64,000 nt of DNA from Podospora bellae-mahoneyi (lineage: Eukaryota; Ascomycota; Sordariomycetes; Sordariales; Podosporaceae). The notes beneath the pieces were generated by a model. The model did not search any database. It had not been told where the DNA came from and saw nothing but the letters and a program-made list of their open reading frames with translations. Every line of letters begins with the position of its first letter. Positions within the stretch are counted from its first letter, which is position 1. Location of the stretch: contig NW_026946361.1 of assembly GCF_035222275.1 (NCBI RefSeq), positions 248,001-312,000 of the forward strand, in the 5' to 3' direction. Positions 1-12,500 of the stretch are shown here, in pieces. The position numbers were made by a program, and so were the translations under genes.

Positions 1-2232
1 GAAGGATTCTCATATGTATGGGTTGGTGAGTGACGAAGTTGGAACCAACAGCATTGCTTGTTGTCGGGATACCTGTTTCGATGGGCTTTGCGGAGAAAGG
101 CGGAGATGGGGGGTGGGGGCTTCACAGCCTTGATGAGGTTTTCCAGTTGACACGGAGAGGGGGTAGGTAATCAACAGGTGACCGGAGGATCACTAGGCTG
201 TCAGGAAATGCCTGGAACGAGTGAAGATGAGTGCGGAGGTGGTTACTCATCAGGCCCGTCCAATCTGAGGGGAAAGAATTCTGCTGCCTTTTTGATGGCA
301 GGCGTCGTTGGGGTAAAGGGCGGCCGCTGCTTGATGGCCGGCTGGTGGGGGAAGGGGGTGGTGGCGGGTTTGACGTACACCACCGGGGACCGTTATTCGG
401 GTATCGGAGCTCGATCTCGACGTCTCAGGGGGTGAAGTCGTTGCAGAAGACAAAGGATGAACCCCAGCTCTCACGTTTCTTCTTTTTTTTCTTCCGAGTT
501 CAAGGCACTTCAAAACACAGAACATCCCACTTGACAAGGCTCCAGACTGGTGAAGTGACATTCCAGTGTCGACCATGTCGCCTCCCGCTCGCTCGCTGAC
601 TGGCATTCCCTGCAGCTCTCTGCACAACTCGAAACAATAGGTTACGCAAACATTTACAAGACTTAAAACACCGCATGACTAATTTGCACTTGGTCCCTAC
701 AGACTTTGCACAGCCCCTTGGCCGGCACTCAAGGGAAATAAAGCAACATGGAGCTCGACAGCAGCCTGGAGGGAGAGATTTTGAGTGCCGATGCAGGCCT
801 GAGGCGGCCGTCGAGTTGTGGTCGCGTGGCGACATGGTTGGGTGGTGGGGGGAGAGATGAAACTGGGTGCACTGAGGTCGGGATAAGGGGTTGCAGGGCG
901 GCGCGCGGCACTGCACGGTTCAAAGCCGGAGGAGGAGGATTGCCCCGCCATTTTCTCATCCTTTCAGATTGGGATTACTACGAAGTCAAGGTTTCTGATA
1001 GAGTGAGATGTTTTACGAACGGATCTTACCTTGACTTTGTATCGACTGTGCTGAGCGGGCGCCAAGCGACACACCCCTCCGATGACGAGGCAAACTACAA
1101 GTCAGCCTCAACCGGTGCAGGAACTAGCAAACTCGTATCTTTATCACCACGTTGGTGTTTCCACACAAGGGATATCAACTCTAATATCCCTTGTTGCCAA
1201 AACGATAATGGAAGATGCCGTGCGAAGACATTTCCTGGTTCGGTTTGGGGTAGATGGCGGAGTGATGGGGGTCAAAGCAACACCAAACGCAAGGGACAAA
1301 ATTCGTTGGAAAGTCTCTCAAGTTTTGTTCATCAGTCATGACGAGATACATCACCCACCACCCCTCCCAAAAAAAACAAAAATCCCCGCGAAGACCATGA
1401 ACCCCCGCCTCCACCCCTCCACCCCAAAACGTGCCCTTGTCAAAGTCTCCAAAAGATCTCTTGCAACCACAAGTTCCTAGTTAACCCCTCCCAGACCAAT
1501 CCCCCTGTAGATTTTGTCCCTGCAAAAGGAAAGTGACAAATTGACACCTGCAGCTCCCAGGACCAGGTTCTGACAGCGAGCGTCGACGATCATCCCATGT
1601 CATCCATCCCCACGATTTTGACAATCCCACCTCATACGCACTTTCAGCCCAACAAGTCAACTGACACGTGGGTCGAAAGAAAAAAAAAGCAATGTGCAAA
1701 TCCAACACCGACTCTGCTCGCTTGACGGCGCAATAACCACGTATTTCTGGCCCAAACAAATCAACGAAAATTTAGCGAGTACTCTGAAGCACTGAGGATT
1801 GTACTGTCTGAATCCCATTCAGCAGATGTCAAAAGTGGCGAGTGACAGTATGGCTGTTTTGAAGTAGCATAAGCACAGCTGTTTTTTGGTCACTTGCTTT
1901 TTTGGACCCATCTGACTGACTTTGACACCCACTCGTCAACGACGTTTATTTCTACAGAGACTCACTTCAAAGGCCATGCCAGAAACAAGAAGCAAAAATA
2001 ACAACACATCTCTCAACTCTCTCTTTTCCTCTGCCCACCATGTTAAGGTATAATACTTGTACAAGAATCCATGTTATCCGCCCCCCAAAATTAACCCATG
2101 CTTAAAACACTATCAACCCTTCCTTGCTGATCAACCAAAAACCCCCATTTCCACTCCAACTTTTTATCGCCATGTATGTATGTACAGCAACAAAAGAAAC
2201 GACAGAAAAGAAAAAAAACAGAAAAAAAAAAC
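1..2232. other. Gene-poor stretch downstream of the forkhead gene
   Basis: I see no convincing gene here. Open frames exist on both strands (for example 748-1341 +), but they are low-complexity, overlap one another and show no recognisable motif. The last few hundred bases before 2233 probably hold the 3' untranslated region of the forkhead gene; they are rich in A/T and AAAG runs around 2180-2240. Confidence 0.5.
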
Positions 2233-4515
2233 TTAATACTGATGATACCCAACCACCCCCATATGATGATGTTGTTCTCCATCATCCATAATCACCGTGC
2301 TCGCTCCCCCCCACCCATTGTGATGATGAGTGTCATAAACATGATGATGCTGCATTAAACCCCCGTGATAATCCCCATTACTCGCGCTCGTGGTCCTCAA
2401 ATCGGGAAGCAACAACCCATCCGGTGCGGTCCCCTGCCCGTACGCCAACCCGACATTCACCGGCTCGGGTGTCACCGGCTCGTCTGACGGCGCCCGAGTA
2501 GAAGCAGCAGACCGCTGGGAGTGAAGGTAGTACCCATCCTGATGAGCTTGGTGGTGATAATCCAACTGTTGCTGCTGGTCCACCCCCATCGTGGGCATGT
2601 CCACCTGCACCAACGGCCCAGCAGGATAAAACCCCGAGTGGGTCCCAGCGTAGGGTGATGTCTGCAGAGGAGGAGGGGGGTAGTACCCCACCGCCATGGC
2701 CGCCACCTGCGCCTGGGCCATGGCATGCGCAATGTTCTGAGCGTGGTTCCTCATGTTGGTCTGCGCATGTCGGGAAGCAGACGACAACGACGCGGTGCGG
2801 ATTCTGCCGTTGTAGACTCCAGGTTTGTTACTGCCTCGATGACTACCAGATGACGACCGCCGGGAAAAGTCACCATACCGAAGGGAAGATGAAGACAGGG
2901 CACCGCTGCGTCGGGACTGGTTCCCCTTGCGGTAGCGGGTAGTGGATTGGACACCCTCGTGAATGGCCCAGGGCTCAAGGTACCACTCGGTAGATTTCTT
3001 TTGGTCGGCTGAGGTAGCAGCAGTAGCAGGAGAAGAAGACGAAGACAAAACAACCGGTTTGGTCTCTTCTTCTGGCTGCTTGTCGTCTGTTGTCGAGGGA
3101 TCGCTCTGGCTGGCGGTGCTGCATTTTCTCTCACGTTTGGTAAAAGCCTGCCAAGACAACTGTTAGCTGCTACCTAACCTGCAGATGTCCCAAAGAGGAA
3201 GCCAACATACCATGTTCATGCTCAGATTGTGCCGGATACTGTTCTGCCACCCCTTGGTATCATCCTTGCCCTTGTCCGTGTTGTCCCGGAACCACTGGTA
3301 GATCTCCTGCAGGGTCATGGCGTGGTTCGGCTTGCTCATAAAGGCGCGGTAAATGAGCTTTGCGTAGGGCTCTTCATTTTTGTTGTTGCTGCTGCTGTTG
3401 CTAGTGTGGTTGCCCGTCAAGCCCGAGTCGGATGCGCCACCCCCGCCGCCGGGAATTACCACTGCTGCTGCTGCTGCTGCTGCTGATGTTGGGGTCGGCG
3501 CGCTGTTGTCGATTTGACTCCCGTTACCCGTTCCGATCGGGGGCGGCGTGTGAGGTCCACCACCACCACCACCCATCAAGTCCTCCATTGTGCCCGGTAA
3601 TGGCTGTTGCTGCGCGGCGGGTGTTGGACTTGGCAGACCCTCGTCGTAATCTGCCTTTAGACACAGAGTAGTGCTGCAGGGGGATAGCGCGCGAAGGCTT
3701 TCTGGTGTCGATACTTCGTTCTGATACTGCCTTGGGCACGGTTCTGTCTGGCTTCGCTGCAGAAAGCTGCCTTCTGCCCCGTCATAACTCTGCAGGGGAA
3801 GGTTGTAAGGAAGCCCATCAGCCGGGAAAGAAGTCAGCTCTGGGCCTTGTGGATAAGAAGGAACTAGTTGCTGTCTCGGATAGTGATCCCAGGATACCGA
3901 GCGAATGTGTTCTGGAGGCGTCCAGCTACGCGAAGATGGAGGAGGGAGTCCATCAGCTACCTGACCAGGCCGAGAGCTGTGCAGAGCGTAGTTGCCGAAA
4001 TCGTCGCTTCCAGTTTGTGACCCTTCCATACAAGCGCTCCACATGGACGAAGAAGCTCCTTGGCGAGGAACTGAAGAGGGCATGAAAGCCCTCTGGCGCT
4101 CGCCATCACGGATCCCCATTCCCACAACCAGCTGCCCATCAGTGTGGGCTGGATCAGGGGTCGTAGAGTTCGTCCGTGTTACTAGCTGCGGCGATGCTGT
4201 GTACATTGCTTCGAGACTCGTCAGGGGCGACATGTGAGGAGGCGACTGCGATATCGATGGGTTTCTCTTCACGCTGGCAATAGACGACGGTACTGTAAAG
4301 GAAGAAGAAGGCGTGTTGTTGTTGTTGTTGTTGTGGTACAGCTCTGGATCCATCACCGGCAGTTCTGGCGGTGTTGGAATGTTCGACAAGGAAGACTCTG
4401 CGTCTCCTGTTCGAAATGGTGCGTACAGTGTCATGTGAGTTCGGAGGAAGAAAAAAGAGGTCGAGGAAGACGGCTGTGGGGGAAGGGGGGACAATAAACG
4501 AGTTTGATATGGCAA
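2233..4515 (-). CDS. Forkhead-box transcription factor
   Basis: A sequence-specific nuclear DNA-binding regulator. Two exons, 4515-3211 and 3147-2233, are joined by a 63-nt intron (donor GTATGT, acceptor TTGGCAG) in phase 0, giving about 739 residues. The intron falls inside the forkhead domain: exon 1 ends with the recognition helix (QNSIRHNLSMNM) and exon 2 resumes AFTKRERK. The domain starts near residue 380 (AKLIYRAFMSKPNHAMTLQE), and a conserved WYLEPWAIHEGVQSTTRYRK segment follows the intron by some 40 residues. Outside it the protein is low complexity, with poly-Asn (TTG run near 4311), poly-Ala (CTG run near 3465) and a His-rich C-terminus. A second in-frame Met at 4434 (MTLYAPFRTG) may be the true start. 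The subfamily cannot be assigned by eye. Confidence 0.93.
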
Positions 4516-5265
4516 AGAATTCGTAGGGCTGGAATGGACAAGGGCGAGGAATGGCGAGAGACGGACAGATGAGTGAAGATCAGTCTGGTGTTTGAGAAAG
4601 AGAGCAAGGTCGAGCAGTTGGTCCGCGATCAGCCGGAGGTGACCCCGGGTATTATGTGACCGTGGACGGTTGAGACCCAGAGCAGAGAACCACTGTCTCT
4701 ATCTTACTTGAAGAATGTATCTTGGTACCTCGCAGAGACAGTATCCCGGACGGTGGAGTTAAGATCTAGAAGACCAAGACGGGCAAAGATCTAATAGTCA
4801 GAAAGAAAAGGAGGGGGAGGGGTGGAGGTAGAAGGGGACAATGACTTGACTACTAGCAAGTGACCAGGAAGCGGGTGCAAGGTAGGGGCCCCTTGCCAGC
4901 ACACATTGTTTGGTAGACTAGGCCCTATACACCAGCATCCTCTGAGCAGACGGGGTGTGTGTGTACCCAGGTACTGTACGTGGGGTGAAGGGGGAAATGG
5001 TATGTGTGTAGTATGCGGCTAGGTAGGTACCATCAGACTACGAGTGTACTTCGGGGAAAAAGGTGTGGGTGGGTGGGGGGGGGAGGGAGGAGTGAGTGTA
5101 ACGTAGAGGGTTGCTTGTGTGTGCCCTGAGGCTGCAGGTGTGTGGGTAAGTTGTATGCTAAAAAGAGGAGCACGATGCAAACGAGCAGAAGTGTGGCTGT
5201 CTAGTAGAATTCCAAAGCTATATCGTACCCGTACAATACGAACACCAGGCACAAGTGTTGCCGTG

Positions 5266-5298
<33 letters not shown>

Positions 5299-6814
5299 GC
5301 GTTGCTCGAGGAGGCCTGGGCCAGTAGCCTCATGGCCCATGTCTGCATTGGAGTCCAAAAAAACGGCAGCCAAAAAAGTGACAGATATCCGACAGGGGAT
5401 CGACACGGCCGGCCCTGGCCCACCGAAAAAAGCAGGAAGCCGTAACTGCGTAGACACAAGACAGGCGAGACTCAAGGGCGGTAACGGGTGACGGGTGACA
5501 GGCGACAGGCGGCAAAGAAGAAAAGCTCACACAAACTTATTGTCTTTTCTTTTGTTCCCTTGCTGCAGCTTGTCGAGGTCGATAGTCGTTCGTGCATGAT
5601 CCGGATGCCGTTTTGGTTTTCCCCGCTGGTTATGGACGACCACGACGACTGGGGAGTGAGCCATGCCAAACTCAGACCGAAAAGCCGTTCCATTCCGCCA
5701 GTCTGCCCCACGGTCCCTCCTACCACTTGACGGACGAGAGCAGTGGAAATGGCGGGAACATGAGAAAAAAAAAAGAAAAAAGGACAAGGCCTTGCGGAAG
5801 GGTGCAGAGGTCACCGGCCCTCTCGCCATGGGGGACCAATCAACGATGCTGGCTCAAAACGGCTTTGGGCCAATTGGTTGAGCATGTCCAATGACAAACC
5901 CGGCCACTGCCTCAACAGGAGGCATTCTGCACCGTGCGATGGACGGCGATGGACGACCATGGGACCTGGCAACAATTTGTGGTTATGCAAAGCGCGTTTC
6001 AGTCTTCTAGAAGCTTTGGAGAAAGAGATGCAGGTTCATTTGCGCTGCCTTGCTGATGCTTGTCAGTCCTGGCAGCCAGCCGCTGAGCCAGGGCGCGAGA
6101 AGCCGTCTCCCCACGGAGTCAACAAGGCCCTTTCCCGGGGGTCCATAACGTCCTCAGCGTCCCCAGCGTCCCAAGCGTCCCGGGGCCATCTGTCGGTCTC
6201 CTCCGATGCTGTCCATCTCTGACGCCCGTCTCCAAGTACACGTGCGAAAGGCCCCAAAGGCCCATCTATCCCGGGCGCAGAGAAAGGCCTGCCAAGACGC
6301 AGTCACGGTCAAGTCTCGGTAGCGCAGGCGAGGGTTTTCCGAAAGGCGATCTGCTCAAGCGAACAAATGAGTGGCGCGATCATGTTCCACGCTCCGGATT
6401 CGGGAGGCGGCATCCTCAGACGTGACGGGGCAGGCCCCATGTCGGCGGAGATAATGGATATGATGACCTGGCCAGGTGGTGGTGTCACAAGAAAGAGTCA
6501 GGGGAGGTTGAAGAGTGCTGACGTTTGAGATTTTGCTGACTTCTTTTCTCGTGACTGTGGACAACAACTTGCTCTGAAATTGGCCGGATTTCCGGTCTTG
6601 TGCTGCAACATCGGCGGTGGATCTTACATGTCTGTCTGTCTCTCTGTGGTGGCCGACCCCACGGCGCCGGGGAAAAGGGGTCCCTTTTACGGGCCGATGT
6701 CGCCCATCGCCCTGCCACCCTTCCTCTTACGGGCTATGATGATGCTAGGTAGGTACTGTCGATAATCTCCACGATGCGGCGGCAGGTGAGGGATGACCAG
6801 AGATTTGGCGTACA
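4516..6814. promoter_or_regulatory. Long upstream region of the forkhead gene
   Basis: About 2.3 kb without a credible gene lies between the forkhead start and the 3' end of cactin, which is transcribed in the same direction. It probably holds the promoter and 5' leader of the forkhead gene plus the cactin terminator. It contains a GA microsatellite (5266-5292), G-rich runs near 5070-5090 and two copies of the AGGTAGGTAC motif (5021, 6747). No single site can be assigned to a regulator. Confidence 0.4.
5266..5292. repeat. (GA)n microsatellite
   Basis: About 13 uninterrupted GA units in the upstream region of the forkhead gene. It is non-coding and could mark a nucleosome-poor promoter, but that is inference. 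Confidence 0.9.
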
Positions 6815-8826
6815 CTATTTCCTATAATAAATCTTTGGTGGAACGTTAGTTGACCAAACAATGTGAGCACACAATAGCGGTTCCTTCTGACATACCTTCT
6901 TGAACTGAAAGTGGAGCTGAAGAATGCCCTTGTCAACACACCAGAGATGTCAGCATCGCGCTCGTAACACAGAGGAGGACGCATAAGAGAGATCAAAATG
7001 AAGCCTGGGTGGATTGGCTAGGGGAGGCTGACTATGACCGAGGGCGTGTCTAACGTCAACTGCTGTTGCGCGGCGCACATTTGCCTTCCTAGGCAGATGA
7101 TTACCCAGTTGGGCCGTCGAGACCTGGGTCGCGCCTCACACCACACCACCACCACAAGCGGCACAGCATAGCGTTCCCCTGCCAAGCAGTGCCATAATGT
7201 GTTGCACAGGTCACAGACATATGTACATACCTTGTCAAAGCTGCTCTTGAAGCCACGCTCCTTCTTGGCGCTGTAGTCCCATTCGCGGTCGACGATGCGG
7301 AAGGCGATATCCTCGTAGGGCGGGCCGGCGATGAAACGAATGAGACAGGTGTCTTCGGACCCTGCGGGGGCTAGAGACTCTCCCTTTCTACGGCCGTGCT
7401 CCCGGATGATCTTGAATGTCGGTGCTTTGGTCTTGTCGATGAGGTCGGGGTAGAAGATGTTGAACTTGTAGCCCTGAACCACCTTGGGAGGGGGGTGGTC
7501 GTGATCGTAGTGTGTCTGGTTGTACTTGTTCCACTCGTATCCCATCTGCACGCGGTTGAAGTAGCGCGGCTTTCGCGGCCGATACTTGTCCGCCCAGAGA
7601 GGCTTCGAGACTCCTGGCACCTCTTCCTCTGCCGTGAAGATCTCCTCGCCCTCGCTGATCCCCTTTGCAACCTCGCGGTCATACAAGGCCTTGGTCGCCT
7701 GAGAGAAGTCTTCGGTGCCGACAACAGCGAAGCGAGCAGTTCCCGGGGGTGGAGCACTGGATGAACCAGCACTGGCGCTGGCGCTGGCACTGGCACTGGC
7801 CATCACAGCTGCGGATGGTCTGGATGCCGGCTTAGAGGAAGAACCGGCCGATCCCAACGCCGGCGCGGCCCCCGCGTAACCATCGGAAGCCTCTAATTCC
7901 CTGGCCTTTTCCAGGTCACGGGTCTTGAGCAGGCCAACCCGGGCCGCCTTGATTTCTTCGCATATGCTCTTGAGAGTAGCCTTGGCCTTGTAAACCAAGA
8001 GACTCTTGAGGAGCTGTTCCCAATAGTCCGTGTCGATGGGCTCGTTGGACTGCAGCTTGGCCCTGATCTGCTTCTCGAGCGCCTCCAGCTGGGCCAGCGA
8101 CTTGGGACTCAGGATTCGGTCCACATCCGACGCCACCGAGGTCACAGCTCTTCCCTCGGGACCCTGTGGCTTCAGTTTCTGACGGCGGTCGGCGCACAGG
8201 GCGAGCAGCGCTGTCCAGTATTCCTTGTTCTTCTTGTTGCACTCGAGAGTGTGGTAGGACCTGATGTCTTCGTCGAGCTCCCTAAGCTGCGCCTCACCAA
8301 GACTTTGGAGGACGGCTTCGGGACCGAGAATGCTGATTTCGGCATCGGAATCATGGTCGTCAAAGATATCGCGGTCCGTGTCGATGAAGCGGAGGTTGAA
8401 GGCGAGATGGTCGATGGGTTTGGCTCGGTGCTCCCGGACGCGGATGTCGGCCTTCTTCTTTGCCTGGTTGAGGACGAACTTGTCCTCGTCTGCTACGAAC
8501 TGCTCGGACTGCTGGTCTTGGGTCAGGTACCGTCCAGAAGCAGCAGCAGCAGCAGCAGCACTGTTTGCCCCGGTGCTCTTGGAAGGCGGCGGGCGGTGTG
8601 TTTTGGAAATACGGTTGGACGAGTCGAATCGAGGACCCGTGATGTCTCTGTCCCTCTCTCTGTCCCCGGCTCTTCCTCCTCCCGCTACTCTTCGGTCTCT
8701 GGCGTCCCTGTCGCCCTGAAGTGGCGACTTCCAGCCGTTGATCATTGCTTGTCTCCCGGGATCCATGTTTGTCGGGCCGCCGCGGTGTGTGGTGGTGCAG
8801 GTTGTCGATGTTTCTTTTTTCGTCAA
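6815..8826 (-). CDS. Cactin (spliceosome-associated Cactin family protein)
   Basis: Cactin proteins associate with the spliceosome in the nucleus. Three exons: 8826-7231, 6928-6896 and 6832-6815, about 548 residues. Introns of 302 nt and 63 nt are both phase 0 (donors GTATGT, acceptors ACAAG and CCAAAG). The unmistakable part is the C-terminal domain: WADKYRPRKPRYFNRV, EWNKYNQTHYDHDHPPPK, GYKFNIFYPDLIDK, then IRFIAGPPYEDIAFRIV. The two tiny last exons restore the family's end, GILQLHFQFKKIYYRK, which confirms the splicing. The mid domain (about residues 120-300) carries the charged ECNKKNKEYWTALL helix. The N-terminus is Arg/Asp-rich and has a poly-Ala run from CAG repeats near 8545. A later Met (8766, MDPGRQ) may be the start. 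It is divergent from Rtc1. Confidence 0.95.
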
Positions 8827-9596
8827 ATAACGTGCTCGTATGGTCCCTGGCCGCCGGTAGCTGCTGTGATACCAGTAAAAAATGAATGGAATGTCGTCGT
8901 GCTACACACAGTCTTGGGTTCTGGGGATCGCCGACCTGAGCCGGGCGCTGTTGAGAAGAAAAAGGGCAGAGATGGATGGATGGGAAAGTTGGAAGTCAGG
9001 AGGAGGCTGCAGCTGGCTTGCGGCACTGCGACAAGTGAAACCATGCTTGCAGACTGGCTGCCAAGACACTATTGTCAGCTCGCCTTGCCCTAGAGCCCTA
9101 TAGTCCAGGTAGGTGTTATCGATAAGCCCTGCCCTGTTGCTGCTGTTCAGCTGTCTCAGCTGCTGTTGTGCTGGGGCACAGCTGCCGTGGGGGGGGTGGG
9201 CAATTTGACAGCAGATGCCGGAGCTTTGCCGGCGTCCCTCGTTGTCAATTGTGCCTTTGTGCTGCGTTCCATCTGCAGCAGTCACAGTTGAAGCTGTCGC
9301 AAGCAACACCTCTCAGACGGAACGGGGGCATCACCAGCGAAACTGGACGCGCCAACGCTGGGCTCGGGCACAGCACACAGCATCTTCCACACCATTGTTA
9401 TCGATATCTAGCGCGCGTCTTATCAGCTCTCCACCAGTGCCTATCCCGAATACCTCCCTACCCACCTACCGTAGCTACGTCAGCTACCTGAACTGCCCTG
9501 TCCTCCCTCGAATGCGATTCTATACTCGAGTACATATACATCTCCCGTGATCCCATAACCATGCCACCGTGAATCGAGGAAAAGTCCCCCATTGCC
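8827..9596. promoter_or_regulatory. Shared divergent promoter, cactin / RTC1
   Basis: 770 bp between two head-to-head genes, with no gene inside. It is rich in CAGCTG-type repeats near 9140-9170 and has one AGGTAGGT copy at 9107. It must contain both promoters; individual elements cannot be assigned. Confidence 0.5.
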
Positions 9597-12500
9597 ATGA
9601 ACCACAACCAGGGCAAAATCATGCGCAAGCTACGCAACAAACATGCGACAGACTCGCACGAGTCCACGGCCTCGGCAACTGTCACCAGCTCTCCCTCCAA
9701 TAACTACCGACCAATCGCCGCCCAAAATGTCAGCTACAAGACGGGTGCACCCCTGTCCTGCCTGGACCAGTCGCCTGACGGGAGAAGCGCTGTCCTGGCC
9801 AGCCACCATGTGCTGAAGCTGATCAAGCTCGACGGTGGACTTCGGGTACAAGAGGAAGTCGACCTGCGCGCAATCCTGACCTCGCAGCCTTCTCACCGTA
9901 ACAATGTCCTTACTGGTGCCGTGGCCGACCAGTTGTCTATCCAGGATGTCAAGTGGGGGAGTGTTATCAACAGGGAGGTCCTCTTCACGGCCTGCACCAG
10001 CGGCATCATCTTTCAGTACGATGTGAACCGGGCCAAGGCTACAAGGGTCGGCGCGCCTCTTGAATTCATCCAGATGCGGGAGGACTCTCGCCAGGTCAAC
10101 TCTCTCGACTTGAATCCCCATCACTCTTCATGGCTCTTGTCTGGAAGTCAGGACGGTCTGTTGCGGTGCTTCGATGTGCGCACGCCTATTAACACCAGGA
10201 CGTGGCCAACATACCGTGCTCTCCAGTCCTTCAAGTCACACGCGGATGGTGTCAGGCATGTCCAGTGGTCGCCCAAGGACGGCTTCCTATTTGCCTGCGG
10301 GACAGAGCAAGGGATGGTGCTGAAGTGGGACATGCGGAAACCAAGCTCCCCTATTCTGAGGATCAATGCCCACGAAAAGGCCTGTACCTCGATTGCATGG
10401 CACCAGGATGGCACCCATCTTGTCAGTGCTGGGCTGGACAGCAAGTGCAACATCTGGGATATGTCCAAGACGGACAAGAGACAGAAGCCAAAGTATGTTA
10501 TATCAACACCTGCCCCCGTTGGTTCACTGGCATGGCGGCCTGGCCAATGGTCAGCAACAGCACAGGGCAAGCGGGCCTCGCAGCTCGCAGTGTCCTACGA
10601 TGAAAGCGGCATGAAGCGGTTTGGCATGAATTCAGTTCACATCTGGGACCTCGCTCGCCCTACCATGCCCTACAAAGAAATCCAGAGGTTCGACTACGCA
10701 CCCAACTCCATTCTCTGGCACGACCAATACCTCCTCTGGGCCGCTGGCCGTGACGGCTTCCACCAGTGTGACGTCTCCTTTGCGCCCAAGGTCATGGACC
10801 GCCAAACAATGTCGGCCTTTGCCTTTTCCTCACAAGGCGAGGTCGCCATGTGCTTGGACGAGCGACCTATGCCCACCCGCCCCCGACCCAACATTGTTCA
10901 CCATGACAATGCTTCCACTTACGGAACACCATCTTACAGCTCGAGCCCCACTACTCCAAGATTCAGCGTCAGTCGCAGTGATTCCGAGGATGATGCTGTT
11001 GACAGCTTCTTGGGCTCCAGGCAGCCAGGCAATGGCAGCCGCAAACGCAGAGCGAGCATGCGATCTGCGAATACCCTCAGCACCACACCCCCTGCTGAGC
11101 CTGCCATGGGCGAGACACTGTCACTGGAAGACACGATCAAAGTGACGGGTACATACCAGCCAAATCAAGCCATGGCCATCGGCACATATCCGGGCCCTAC
11201 CAATGCTGAGGTAGATGTCTATCTCAGCCTCAACTACCTCCAGGCCATCCATCTAGAGCTACCTTACAAACCCGGTGGGCCGTCTTTGCCAGAGCGGATG
11301 ACGACCATCTTGGACCACTTTGCCAAAGTTGCCGCAAGAGTTAGGCTTTCAAGACTGTCACACACCTGGATGAACCTCCTCTTCCTGATCAAGCTCCTCC
11401 TCGAGCGTCGCGCACAGTACCACCTCGAGTTTCGGATGGATAAGTACCAAAACTCAACCATCAAAAAGAAAGATGCGGCTAGACATCGGTCACTAGGCCG
11501 GCTCCGTGCCGAACCACCCAGCTTTGGGATAGGCAGGGAAGCAAGCCCACGGAAGATGGCCTCTCTGGCAAGTTTCGACCGGGTCCTTCATCCACGATCA
11601 CTTTTATCTGAAGAGCTCGAAAGCACCTCCAATCAACCTACCCCGCTGGCTCGCCCGGTTCCCGATACACAAGTTATCCAGATTGATGACAATGGGCGCA
11701 AAAAGCTCACACCCATCATCGAACCAGAGAGCTTCACGCTGCCTCCGGCGGCCCATTCTCGCACCCTCGAGCCCAGGCCCCGACTAGATTCAGTGCCCCT
11801 GTCGGTCACCAGTCATGACAGTGAGGCCACCAATGCCAGCACCGAGGGCTACGACTTTTATGACGCCGAGGCCCTCAGTAAGGCCATTGACGTGCCCACG
11901 AGACCCAAGCTGACCAAGGTCATAGACTTTCGAGAGCCCGGCTCGCCCAGCCGTGTTGGAAAGCCGCCCGTTTTGCGACATGATTCGGATGATAGTTTCA
12001 CCCGACTCTTTTCCGTCTCGGACGAAAGCAGGGAGGCGACTGGCCTTGTCCGGACCTCGGACAGCAACACTCCGTCGCAGGTCATGAGGGAGGCCATTGT
12101 GGCCGCCATTCGGCGCGACCAGCCAAGTGCCAGCGGAAGCGGAAGCGAAGACGGCGAATACGAAAGCCGCATCCGTGGCAAACAGATCGCTGCCGGAAGC
12201 TCGCCTGCCCGTCATCCAGAGCGGCAATTGCTTCAGCGTACCGAGACTGACATGACATCGTACACTGCCTTTACCGATGAGCACCACGCCATCACCCAGA
12301 CCACCACCGACAGCTTCGAGTCGCGCTTCCCGTCACAGACAACGGATCGCGGCTTTGGCATGGACTCTCCAGTCCGACAGAGCGGTATTGAGTCTCCTGG
12401 GCAGCCACAGGGGCTGCTGTCTGTCGAGGCTGACTTGTCCCCCGAAGACGATTTGTCCCCCCATATTGTAGAGACGGATTACCTCCACTGGCCCGGCGAC

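Noticed and set aside
748-1341. 197-codon open frame on +
   Set aside because: Composition and lack of any motif suggest chance in GC-rich DNA; it overlaps frames on the other strand and has no splice or domain support.
5266-5292. Promoter function for the GA microsatellite
   Set aside because: GA runs are common in fungal spacer DNA; nothing in the sequence ties it to a factor.
8251-9093. 280-codon open frame on + overlapping cactin
   Set aside because: It is antisense to the conserved cactin N-terminal half and its own translation has no recognisable domain.
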